NCBI GenBank assembly: GCA_048213135.1
Contig: PS015617.1
Location: forward strand, 4,473-34,382
DNA length: 29,910 bases
Direction of reading: 5' to 3'
Origin: Reclinomonas americana ATCC 50394
Lineage: Eukaryota; Jakobida; Jakobea; Jakobida
The position numbers and the translations under genes were made by a program. The first letter of the stretch is position 1. Each line of letters begins with the position of its first letter. The notes below the pieces were generated by a model. That model saw nothing but the letters and a program-made list of their open reading frames with translations. It ran no database searches and had not been told where the DNA came from. This document shows, in pieces, positions 14,690 to 24,987 of the stretch.

Positions 14690-16329
14690 ATGGACGACGA
14701 GAAGGAGGAGGGGCCGTCGTCCTCATCGGCATTCTCGTCAGAGGCCTTGAGAGAACGACTGGAGGCCTTTTGCAGACAGCACGAGATTGATCCGCGAGTG
14801 TACTTTGAGGCCCCTGCAGAGCTCCCACGATACTTTAGGTGAGAGACAAGCATGCATGCCCTCTCTCTGTGTGTGTGGTCTCTCTCTCTTTGACACACGC
14901 ATGCAGAGTGACACTGCGTGATCGTCTTCTCGACGCACAATGGGGATCATCGCATGTGAGTGACTGATGCCACCCTTGTCATCGTCAATCACTCATAATC
15001 TCTCTGTGCAGTCGGCGTTGTCGAGAGAGTGGCTATGTGAGCAATTGAACACAGCAACAGTGCAGGAGGTGCCGTGGTTGCCCACGTTCTTCCAGTGTGT
15101 CGCTGATGTGAAGCTGGCTGGCGTGCCATTGTAAGCAACCTCTTGTCATCTTCTTCCCTCATACACCCCTCACGCCATGCCCTTTCTCTCACCAGATACA
15201 CCTCTGGCACTCTGTTTGGCATGGACGCGGCCTCGGCGTTTGCAGTCTGCACGCTGGATCCGCAGCCGGGCGAGTCGGTGCTGGACCTGTGCTGTGCGCC
15301 AGGCGCCAAGTTGTGCCTCATGGCAGAACTCATGCACAATCGCGGTCGTGTGGTCGGCGTTGACGTGGATCAACCGCGGCTGCTGTCGTGTCGCAGTGTA
15401 CTGCGCAAGTACCGACTGGGAGCACGACCGCCGGTGCGCGTGAGAGGTCACACGAGAGAGGTGTCACGTCGTCAGCGACGCAAGCGACTGCGTGAGGAGG
15501 AAGAAGAGGCGCTGTTTGTCACGGTGGGAGCGTCGTCGTCTGCTGTGGTGGAGGAGGAGGAGCAAAAGGCGGAGGCGGGTGAGCTGGTGCCGGATCCAGA
15601 TGGCGGCATTGTGCACTTGGCGCTCGCCGACGGAACCACCTTTTGGGAGGCAGAGGGCGATGGAGCGCGGCAGTACGACCGGTGGGCGAAGTGACGCCCT
15701 ATATTTGTTGCTGCGACACAAGCGCTCATTCGCCCCACTCCTGCAGAGTGCTGGTCGACGCGCAGTGCACACACGACGGCTCCCTGCGGCACGTGCAGAA
15801 ATCGGCAGAGACCAAGGGCATGGAGCACTTGGAGCAGCGTGTGATTGGCGAGAGTGTGGTGGAGGAGACCGTGCAGCTGCAGCGCCGCCTGCTCGAAAAC
15901 GGTTTCCGACTCACGCGACCGGGAGGCGTGCTGGTGTACAGCACGTGCAGTCTCACTCGCGTGCAAAACGAAGGTGTTTTCGTTTGGGGTGTTTCGCCAC
16001 TATTCTCTTCATCGCTCACACACAGACACACAGGTGTCGTGGAGTGGATCCTGCGGCAGCACGCCGACGAGCTGGTGCTGGAGGATGCATCGGTGGAGTT
16101 TTCGAGAAGTGCGGCGCTCCGGCTGCTTCGTGAAGTGCAGGTGGCATCGATGCAGAGCGTGGCTGCCGAGCCAGCGCCAGCGCCACCGCCACCGCCACCA
16201 TGTCCACCACCATGCCTGGCTGGCACACTGCCGGGTACAGTGCGCTTTGATCCGCTGCATTCTCGGACCAGCGGACTGTTTGTGGCTCGGCTCCGACGAC
16301 TGCCAACAGCAGCGGATGCAGAGCGGTGA
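14690..16329 (+). CDS. RsmB/NOL1/NOP2/Sun family RNA cytosine-C5 methyltransferase
   Basis: Exons 14690-14838, 14907-14955, 15012-15130, 15196-15681, 15747-15973, 16034-16329 encode 441 residues, all in phase. The enzyme family transfers methyl from SAM to C5 of cytosine in tRNA or rRNA. The N-terminal region has PWLPTFFQ and LAGVPLYTSGTLFGMD. The SAM motif I region is LDPQPGESVLDLCCAPGAKL (about 126-145), then VVGVDVDQPRL. A charged insertion rich in Arg and Glu precedes LALADGTTF. Motif IV is VDAQCTHDGS (Cys about 275) and motif VI is YSTCSLTRVQNE (Cys about 335), so both catalytic cysteines are kept. The usual motif IV Pro before Cys is Gln, as I would expect in a minority subfamily. The C-terminus has a Pro/Cys-rich linker and SRTSGLFVARLRR. 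I cannot assign the NSUN subtype or the substrate. Confidence 0.9.
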
Positions 16330-16523
16330 CATCCACTCCCTAAATGCGTGTTTTGCGCGATATCAGATCGATGCCACAACTGCAGGCCGGTCATTCCGGG
16401 AGAGCCAAGTCTGACCTGCAGCTCTGCAACAGAGCGAGTGCGCGACGCAAGTCGTCGTACGGACGTGCGTAAACAAACCACACACACACTACTTCATCAT
16501 CATTATTCCGGTTCCCGCCACTG
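16330..16523. other. Convergent intergenic spacer
   Basis: 194 bp between the methyltransferase stop (+) and the Sir2-family stop (-). It must hold both 3' ends. A short CA run is present; I see no canonical AATAAA on either strand. Confidence 0.6.
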
Positions 16524-19500
16524 TCATGGAACCGCCGCCTCTCCACTTGCTGCACCACCACTCACAACACTCACTTCCTCTGGCGCCGGCGGGTCCAGTT
16601 GCGTCGGATCGAAGCCACTGCGCTCAGCGAGTAATCTCAGCTGGCGCTGAATGCGACGAATGGCCTCGAGTCCGCTCATCTGGATCGACACCGTCTTTGC
16701 GGGGTTCGACTTGTTTTGCGGGAAATCGGGATTCACCCGAATGAGCACCACGTCGAGGCCGCTCTTGGCGCCGGCGCGCACCAGTCGTTCGGAGTTGTCG
16801 CGCACAGTGGGAACCTAAATGAAGCGTGTACAAGGGGGCATGAGAAGACGAGGAAAAGCGATGCAGGGACGGATGAGACGCACCCGAATTCCACATCCGA
16901 GCTCCAAGATCACCAACTTGCGCTTCTTGTTCACCAACATCAGCTCGCGCACCGTCTTCTCCCACTTGCTGTAGTGCTTTCGCGGCACTTCCACCCACTC
17001 GCCGTCGTCAAACATGAGAATGTCTACCACAATAAACAGTCAGCACCAAGACGATCACAAGCTCTCCTGCATGTGTCACATAGCACGTCCACTCAACTTG
17101 GTCTGGCTGGCCGACTGCACCGCGGGCATCGCGGGTGATTCTCCGGAGCCAGAGTGGTCGGTGCGGCAAACGGCCCCACCGCCACCACCGACGCCTCATC
17201 CTCGCTGTCGACTCCGCTGACCGCCAGTGACATATCGGAGCGAGCCGACGACAACTGCGAATCTGCATCGCTATCGGCGGCAGCGGTTGTCGTAGTTGTC
17301 GTCGTCCCGCCGCTCCGACTGGCCCACAGACTGTTGGCACCGGCGACAGCGGCGGCGGCTGGTGGCTTGCCGGCTTCCGCACGACCGCGCAGCACATCGA
17401 GCGACACCGACAGTCGGATGCTCTCCACCGCATACCGCTCCGACACTACCACGCCACTGGCGAGATTGGCCGGCGCGTACGGCACACTCGACAGCACCGA
17501 CGAAGCGTGTGGTCTCGACAGTGCCGACGCATCCAACAGCAGCGGCGCACTGCGCAGCGCCTCTGTGCCTCGCTGACGCAACAGGCTGCCTGTCGCTCCG
17601 CCGCTGATGGCGTGAATCGAGGGCGGAGGTGCTGGCTTCGCCTCGGCCTTGCGCAACCGCAGAGTGACGGAGCTGCCGCCGGCAGTGTACGCGGCTTGGT
17701 CGATGCGGCGGAACGGGTTGCCGACTGGCACCGTGAACTCGCCACGCACCGTCCACAAACAAGAGGACGAGGGACACAAGTGCGGTGCGTTCGTGGGTGA
17801 AGAGCCCTGCGGTGTCGAGTACAACGCCAGTTCGATGACGCTGGCAGAAGGCAGCAGCATGTCGGTGCCCACTGTTCTACTGCTCGATGACGACGACTGG
17901 TGGTCGCGGTCGCCGTCGGGTGAGCGGGAACGCGAACGACCAATACCACCACTACGCTGCTGCGGTGATCCGTCCACTGTGAGCGAGTGGGAGCCAGGGA
18001 CCAGGTGGTGTCCGGTGGAGGAACCCGTGCCGTATCGCTGATCGAGTATGTCCTGAATCGACGAGTGTGTCCCAGAGAGATGCCGCGGTTGATTCGGGTA
18101 GTGGTGATGATGCTGCTGGTTGTGATGCTGGTGATGGCGATGGTCGCCACCTACAGACGCACCCAGAGTGCCTTGCAGATCGATTTCCACCTGACGCCAC
18201 AAGATAAATAGCAGCGAGGGGAGGAGTAAAAAAAGGAAGAGTGGATGCACACCGATTCAAAATCGTCCCCGTCGGTACGCGAAAAGTCCAGCGAGCGCAC
18301 CACCACCTGAAACGCTCGCGGTTCCTCATCGGTCGTGACCAGCGAGGCCAACGACGAACTGCTACGTGACCGCGCATGTGCTGTGCGCGGTCTGGCCGGG
18401 TGTAATCTGAGCACGAGGCAATAGGAACGGTCGTGTGGTGCGAGAGAGGGGAGTGGTGCCGCCGGTCGCATCGGAAGCGGTGACACGGCCAGCATGCGGA
18501 AATGCACTTCGGTGAAATCTGCGACACCAGCAAAAGGTTCAGTTGCATGCCTTCGTGTTTTACGATGCGCGTGTCGCCGCCACGCAACTCTCCAGCGTTA
18601 GATGGAGGCAGTCGGCGAGTTTCATCGGCGTCACAGCGATGAATCGCTTTGATTCCGCTGCGTGCCACGAGTCGTGGCGCGCCGGTGAATCCACCAAGCT
18701 CAATGCCGACATGGCGCCGGTCAGCGACTGCATGGCCGGCGGCAACAACTGGGCACTCTTCGACGGGTGATGCAGGGTGACCACGTGAGCCGATGGCTGC
18801 ACACACACGAGATGAGCACGCGATTTGTGGACGACGCAAATCACTGCTGCTGCGTGTCACGCAACTGGACGTGGTGCGGGGTGCTGACGACGCGCGGTCA
18901 GCTGCGCTCGTTGATGGTGCGCGACACGCGGAGCACGCATGGTGTCTTCGTTGACTTCGAACTGGAAGTTGGGCGGTAACCTCCACGTGGTCGCACAGCA
19001 CGGCATGCAACACTGCCACATCTCCGAGTTGCCATGAATCTCCAACAGTGTGGCAGGGTCGAATCCGCAGCGTCGAAAGAACGCATCCACATTCGAGGTA
19101 AAGACGAAGAATGGAGAAATCGGGTCGGGGATCCATTCGGCCGGCGACTGCGTGTCGGTCAGACGCGCCGCCGAGCGCGACCGCACCGCACTGACGCCAC
19201 TGCCATTGGCGACCGTATTCGGTCGCGCCACACTGGCCGCCGTCGATGTCGCACGAGGGCCGGCCACAGACCGCGGCGGCGTTCTCCGATAGCTTGTGGA
19301 GGCGCGCGAGATGCCACGCACACTCTGGCTCGCCCGCCGTCGCACATACAAACTCGACGACTCGTCAAACAGCACAGTGTTCCACTGGCGCAGAATCGCG
19401 TATCCCTCGTGTGGCTTGGCGTCGCGGTAGCTGTTGGCACAGGAGCCCCAGAAGCCTGCCATGGACACGTGAGCAGACGAAGAAGAAGAAGAAGTGGTAG

Positions 19501-21217
19501 AAAGTGTCACACAGTATACCATAAAAGATCTCGGGGTCGCGACGAATCCACGAGGGCTCGCAGAGGTCCGAGTACTCCACACCCATGCGATGATACGCCG
19601 GCACATCCGCAATGTCCTTGTACGTCTTCAGCCCGCTGTCGGCAGAGAAGCCAGCGCCAGCGGAGACCTGGAACGAGGGAAAGGGGAGAAGGGGGGGAGA
19701 AGGGGGGGAGAAGGGGGAGATGGGGGAGAGATGGGGGGGAAAGGGGGAAAGGGTGAGGGAAGGATAAAGGGGTAACTGGGGGGGGAGGGGATGAAAGAAA
19801 GGGGAAAAAGGCGACAGAGGGGAGAGGAAAGGAAGAAGGAGGAGACGAAAGGGAGGAGGAGATGAACGCGAGAAGCAGAGGGAAGATAAGGCCAGTAGGA
19901 AAGGAAAGAATTGAACGACAGCATGAGCGATGGAGAAAGACGAGTTCGCGGAGAGAGAAAGGAAGAGAACGAAGAGGAAGAGAAACAAAGAAGCACAGAG
20001 TGGCAGACAATGAGTATAAAGTGGACCAGAGAGAAGGCGTGGGAGAGAGAGGAGACAGGGGGGAGGGAAAGGGAGTGGGAAAGGGGATGAAATGAAGGGA
20101 AGACGGCGACAGAGTGGCAGATGATGAGAACAGAAAGAGAGAGAGAGAGAGAGAGAGAGGAGGAGGAGGAGGAGGAGAGAGAGTGAGGAGGGAGAGGAGG
20201 AGGAGGAGGAGGGAGGAGAGGAGGAGGGAGGGAGGGAGGAAGGGAAGGGAGGGAAGGGGNNNNNNNNNNNNNNNNNNNNNNNNNNNNNNNNNNNNNNNNN
20301 NNNNNNNNNNNNNNNNNNNNNNNNNNNNNNNNNNNNNNNNNNNNNNNNNNNNNNNNNNNNNNNNNNNNNNNNNNNNNNNNNNNNNNNNNNNNNNNNNNNN
20401 NNNNNNNNNNNNNAGAGAGGAGGAGGAGGAGGAGGAAGAGGAAGTGAGTGAGGGGAGAGGGAGGGGTAAACGGAGACGGAAGTGAGGGAGGGAGGGGGAG
20501 AGGGAGGGAAGGGGGAGAGGGAAAGGGGGAGAAGGGGGGAAAAGATGACGGAATGTGAGGGACAGGGAGAGGGACAGGGAAGGAGGGGGCAATGAGAGAG
20601 GGAGGGGATGAAAGGAAGGGTAAAGGAGAACGGCGACAGAGGGGAGAGGAAAGGGAGAAGGAAGAGAGATGAACAGAGAGAGAGAGAAGGAAGATGACAA
20701 AGAGATGATAATGACGACGATGATGATGATGATGATGATGATGAGTACGAATTAACAGTGTGGGAGAGAATGTGTGTGTGTGAGAGAGAGAGAGAAAGAG
20801 ACAAGTGAGAGAGCATGCCACGGTGAACACAAGAACTACATCGACAAAACATATCGAGTAATCAAACCAATAATGTTAACATAAGCGCTGCTTCCCTCCC
20901 TCTCACTCACACACACTCACACACACACGCGCGCGCGCGCCACTCACCAACAGGAAATCCGCACTCCAAATGTGCTCCGCGGCCTCACAAATCACCTCCA
21001 AATCATCATCCGCCGAGGCCGCATCAACCGCACTCGCCCCTCCTCTCCCACTGCGCAAAGGATTCTGAGAGACAGTTGATGTTGCTGTTGCTCTTCGTGT
21101 GGGAGTGGTGCGTCGATTGAGTGAGGAGGAGGAGGAGGAAGAGGAAGACTTGAGAGTGGGAGACGCGCGGCGAGCAGCAGCAGACGCGGTGGATTGTGCG
21201 GGTGCTTTGTCGCTCAT
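16524..21217 (-). CDS. Sir2-family (sirtuin) NAD-dependent deacylase-like protein with giant zinc-module insertion
   Basis: Exons (descending): 21217-20948, 19667-19520, 19455-18866, 18796-18589, 18518-18253, 18190-17098, 17023-16884, 16814-16524; 1001 residues, phases consistent. The N-terminus is Ser/Ala/Thr rich with a poly-Ser run, then LEVICEAAEHIWSADFLLV leads into SAGAGFSADSGL (NAD-binding GAGxS motif, about residue 91 on). TSNVDAFF replaces the common TQNID, and EIHGN (about 278-282) carries the catalytic His. Zinc ligands are probably CMPC (about 289-292) and CPRC (about 849-852). The C-terminal sirtuin core resumes with RPNILMFDDGEW, LVILELGCGIRVPTVR and DVVLIRVNPDFP. Between the CxxC pairs lie about 555 residues, where sirtuins usually have a few tens. 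A second insertion of about 85 residues precedes TSNVD. The ARPNILMF wording suggests a clade distinct from the classic SIRT1-7 forms. Probable substrate and location are unknown. Confidence 0.88.
19668..20947 (-). other. 1.28-kb polypurine/polypyrimidine intron 1 of the Sir2-family gene
   Basis: Donor GTGAGT (20947-20942) and acceptor TTCCAG (19673-19668) join ...ADFLL to VSAGAGFS. From about 19680 to 20720 the + strand is almost all purine, in GGGGGAGAAGG, GAGGAGG and GGAAGGGA variants, so the transcript is C/U rich. It contains the gap 20260-20413, a GAT trinucleotide run (about 20719-20744) and GT/GA runs near 20770. It is by far the longest intron without coding hints in the window. Confidence 0.85.
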
Positions 21218-21987
21218 CTCTCTCTCTCGCGTGCGCGCGCGAGGTGGTGGGGGGGAAGACGGAAGACGAGTGTGACGAGGAAGAATGGAGTTTTCTGTCG
21301 AGGTGTCCTGCCGTTGGGATGTGTCATTACAATCAATCAATCAACGTCGAGCCATGGTTCACTTTGTATGTAGCTGGCCTGCTTGCGTTGCTAGCTGGCA
21401 CTATGTTTTTACGCAATTCTTGACCTCAGTGCCGTCCAGCGGCTCGGTATTGACCCTTCGCCGTTAATTTGCTTCTGAGATCCTTGCGTTGACCCTTGCA
21501 ATTGCACTTGTCACCCTCGGCCCTCATACTTGGCAGGACGGGAAAGAGGCCAGGGTAACTCATTGCTGACCCACGGCCTTCAACCCCTGTTCGCTCTGAC
21601 GGAATTTCCACGTGATCAACAGCGTCGCTGACCCTCCTCTGACCCACGTTTAATTAAACACATGACGGCCAAGAATTGTTGCTGATCCTTGACTGTTGGC
21701 CCTCGTGCTCTTCAACCTCGACAATGTCCCTCGTCATGGTGGCCAAGAATCGTTGCTGATCCTTGACCACTGACCCTCGTGCTCTTCACCTTCGACACTG
21801 ACCTGACCCTTGATCACCCTCGACTCGTACTCTTCAACCTCGACCCAGGGCGACAAGTGATACTGCATGCCGCAGCGGTAACTTGCACTCTACTCACCCG
21901 CACGCACTGAGAATTACAATGTTTGCATTCACTGAACCGTGTCGCAGAAAAATTGCTCCGTCAACACACACACACCCCCGCTCCGCG
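21218..21987. other. Intergenic region rich in TGACC motifs, upstream of Sir2-family gene
   Basis: No reading frame with a recognisable domain. Between about 21420 and 21850 the + strand has roughly ten TGACC pentamers, many as TGACCCT. The part 21661-21808 is an imperfect tandem duplication. It separates the Sir2-family start (21217) from the armadillo-like gene stop (21988), both on the - strand, so it should contain the promoter of the former and the 3' end of the latter. Confidence 0.6.
21661..21808 (+). repeat. Imperfect tandem repeat, period about 74 bp
   Basis: Unit 1 starts at 21661 (catgacggccaagaatt) and unit 2 at 21735 (catggtggccaagaatc). They share ggccaagaat, gttgctgatccttgac and ccctcgtgctcttca. 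A degraded third fragment (ctcgtactcttcaacctcga) follows at about 21825-21844. Confidence 0.8.
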
Positions 21988-23728
21988 TCAGGACCTTGGT
22001 GGAGGAGCCAGCACGTGCCTCACGCTCTTGGGAACCTGTGCATCATCGATCCATGGTGAGCGTGCGAGCTTGCTTCATCGCCAGCAAGTCCTAGCATCAC
22101 TCACCTTGTCTCTGTCGGCCGAGTTGTACGTGTGCAACAGGTCGGTGCTCCCGTACACAGCACGCAACAACAGCTGCTCGTTCTGCAGCAGGTCACACAC
22201 GTGTTCCTTGGCGAGTGGGTGCTCCGAGGCCACCCGCAGACACCGAATGGCGTTGGAGATGCAGTCGTCGCGGTGCTCCTGTTCACTGGCCGCCTTTACC
22301 CGACTGCCCACTCGTCTTACCAGATACTCCACCACGGGCGACAGCACCGCATCGGCAAACTCTGCCGCCGCCGACTTGGCATTCAAATGTATCAACTGCC
22401 AGAGAAGGTGAGGAAGAAAACCATAGTCATCCAGACCGAGTGACGCAGACGCAACGATTGTCGACAGCGCGCCCAGTGACGCACGCTGCAACTCCATGTG
22501 CTTCTCGCCGTGGGTGAGCGCCAGCAACGATGTGCACGACAGCAGCGCCAGTGTCGGCGACACGGCGGCCACCTCCTTGCCGTTGCTGTCCAAGCACGCC
22601 GTCCAAACCATCTCTACCGCCGACAGCGCCAGCTCACAATCGTTGCTGTCGTAGGCGTACTGCAGGACCCCGACCGCCACCGGTATCGAGTGGTGCCTGA
22701 TCATCTCTTCGTGCGCATGTCGCAGACGTGACAGTCGCTCCAGTGCAGCCAGTAGTCGCATGGCAGCGACGCGGTCAATCAGCGGAAGGCGCAGGTTGTC
22801 GGTGAGGATCTGTGAGAGACGATGGTGAGGACCAGGCGGCGGTTGTGGTCCGTCGGGCGTTGTACGCACCTCAATGGCGCCCCCCGAACCACTCGCACCG
22901 TCCGCATACGAGGCCAGCAGCTCGGCGCCCTCCGTGGTCCGTGTTATGTTGTCGAAGAAGAGGGCCAGCGAGTTCTGGGGGAGAGAGTACGAGGAACATG
23001 AGCGATTGTGTTGTGGGAAAAGGAGGGAGTGAAGATTGCAGACCTGATACGAGGCATCGCGCGAGTGTGCAAACGCCGACAGCATCACCGGCACACAGTC
23101 GTGTGCCTTGAATTGCTCCGAGGCGGCCGTCAGCAGCGAAAAGTCGGCGAGTGCTTCGAAGCAGAGCGCGCAGAGGTCGAAGTCGTACCGGTGGTCCAAC
23201 TGGCAAGAGGGGGAGGGGGAAGGGATGAGAGGGAGGGAGGGGAAGAGAGGAAGGGCGGTGACAAGAATGAGCAAGCAAGTCAAGGGGCAGGGAGTGCGTG
23301 CACAGTAGTGTTTAGAATACTATCGAGAACAGAGCCAGTCACTTGTCTCGCTGACAGAGAAGAGAAGGGCGCAAATGCAGTGTCTCGATAATCTTGTAAT
23401 GTAGGAAGAAAGAGAGGGAGAGAGAACGCGAGTGTCACTGAACCGATTCTGGTGTGCAACAGCAATTGCAGCGCGTTGCTCGTCACAGATACATGTGTCG
23501 TCCGCTCACTCGACACTTCCCGACAGGTATACAAAGTGGCTTCGATATTCTCGATACTGATACACAACATGCACACCCCTCTCATCGTGCACAAGTCTAA
23601 GAGCGAGAGTGCCACAGAACCAATTCGAACTCGGAAATACACGGAACAACAATTGCAAGGCCGTTGCCCTTCGCACACACGTACACACATGCACAAGCAC
23701 TGTTGCTCGCTGCGTCGTCGTCGTCGTC

Positions 23729-23763
<35 letters not shown>

Positions 23764-24099
23764 GCACCAAGTGAGAAAAAGACAACAAAAAACACGCAGT
23801 CACCTGTATCTCACGTTCTTTTCTCTTTCCTTCCCCTTCTCCCTTCGCCCTCTCCCCCTCCATCCAACTCACCAACACCGGCACCAACACCTTGACGACT
23901 CCCAGCGCCATCAACCGCAGCTTCTCCTGCGGCTCCCTCGTCAACGTGCACAACACGCGCATGCCCTTGACCTTCTCCTCCACCTCCACATCCCCGCGCA
24001 ACAGCAGCGAGAATGCACGCAGAATGCCCTCCGGCCCATGTCCCCAAGTCATCAAGGAGTCAATCGACTCCAGCTTGTCGACGAATGTCGGGTCGACAT
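21988..24099 (-). CDS. Armadillo-like helical repeat protein (5' part missing)
   Basis: Exons (descending): <24099-23873, 23199-23044, 22974-22870, 22809-22105, 22035-21988; all in phase, stop TGA at 21990-21988. The first visible exon opens with AC-tract acceptor CACAG and phase 1, so at least one earlier exon exists, probably in the gap 24152-24411 or beyond. The protein is a run of Leu/Ala-rich helices such as ILRAFSLLLRG, KVKGMRVLCTL, LCALCFEALADFSLL, ALFFDNITRTTEGAELLA, AMRLLAALERLSRL and NAIRCLRVASEHPLAKEHVC. The style of repeated short helices with N and G turns fits an ARM/HEAT superhelix used for protein binding. I do not recognise the family. The C-terminal VPKSVRHVLAPPPRS is a short separate exon. 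Intron 23872-23200 (673 nt) carries TC/TCG microsatellites and an imperfect repeat. Confidence 0.75.
23426..23670 (+). repeat. Imperfect direct repeat within ARM-gene intron
   Basis: Copy 1 (about 23426-23475) and copy 2 (about 23602-23660) share the order GCGAGTGTCACTGAACCGATTC / GAGTGCCACAGAACCAATTC, then GCAACAGCAATTGCA / GAACAACAATTGCA. Spacing is about 175 bp. The divergence suggests an old duplication. Confidence 0.55.
23713..23761 (+). repeat. (TCG)n(TC)n microsatellite
   Basis: About six TCG units run into about fifteen TC units inside the intron 23872-23200 of the armadillo-like gene. In the transcript this is GA and CGA repeats. Confidence 0.9.
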
Positions 24100-24411
24100 C
24101 TGTGAGAGAGAGAAGAAGAGGGAGAGAGAGTGAGAGGCGAAAGGGGGAGGGNNNNNNNNNNNNNNNNNNNNNNNNNNNNNNNNNNNNNNNNNNNNNNNNN
24201 NNNNNNNNNNNNNNNNNNNNNNNNNNNNNNNNNNNNNNNNNNNNNNNNNNNNNNNNNNNNNNNNNNNNNNNNNNNNNNNNNNNNNNNNNNNNNNNNNNNN
24301 NNNNNNNNNNNNNNNNNNNNNNNNNNNNNNNNNNNNNNNNNNNNNNNNNNNNNNNNNNNNNNNNNNNNNNNNNNNNNNNNNNNNNNNNNNNNNNNNNNNN
24401 NNNNNNNNNNN

Positions 24412-24987
24412 ATTGAGGCTACAAGAGGAGAGGCACAACGCGGTGTCTGCAAAGGGAAGGCCGCGATTGACGAGTGAGAGGCGATCGTGATGTGATCGAT
24501 AACGCCCTCTGTCCATTGGCTGGCCGGATGGATGGAAAAGCAATGCGCCAATTCTCTTGTTGTGGCTCGGCAACTGCGATTCGTTCCTCGGCAAACGAGT
24601 GAGTTGAGGGCTGTCTTGACGAGCACGCATACGAAGCAACGGCAAAAGGAGTGCAGGTGTTCGAATTCGATATCGATTGGTGACAAATCGAATACTTCTT
24701 CGGCCGAGCCCTTGTTGGCATCACCGACCAAGACATGCCAGCTGTGCACCAGGAAGCAAGCAAAAAAACCAATCCCAACCATGGCCATTCCGAGATCGTC
24801 GACAGTCATCATGCCGATGATTTTGCGACTATGCAGCTTGCTACAAGTTCGCAAACGACAACCACTCGGAATACAGGAAGCAGCCGAGAACTGTCGTCAT
24901 CGCCACCGAGTCAGAGACCACCACAACGGAAATCTCGTCGCTCCTCCTCGCGAAACAAACAATTTCCTTCATTGTGTACACAACCAA
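24412..24987. other. Region downstream of CCX gene with an unassigned open frame
   Basis: Less GC-rich than the flanking genes. On the - strand a frame is open from ATG 24854 to the gap edge at 24412 (about 147 residues), starting near GMMTVDDLGMAMVGIGFFAC with one hydrophobic stretch. It lacks a recognised domain. It might be an early exon of the armadillo-like gene, a separate small gene, or chance. The CCX 3' UTR must also lie here, below 24988. Confidence 0.4.

Noticed and set aside
19678-20485. Open frames encoding Glu/Gly/Arg-rich or Ser/Pro/Leu-rich proteins over 300 codons
   Set aside because: They are produced by the polypurine intron of the Sir2-family gene, have no domains, and cross a gap.
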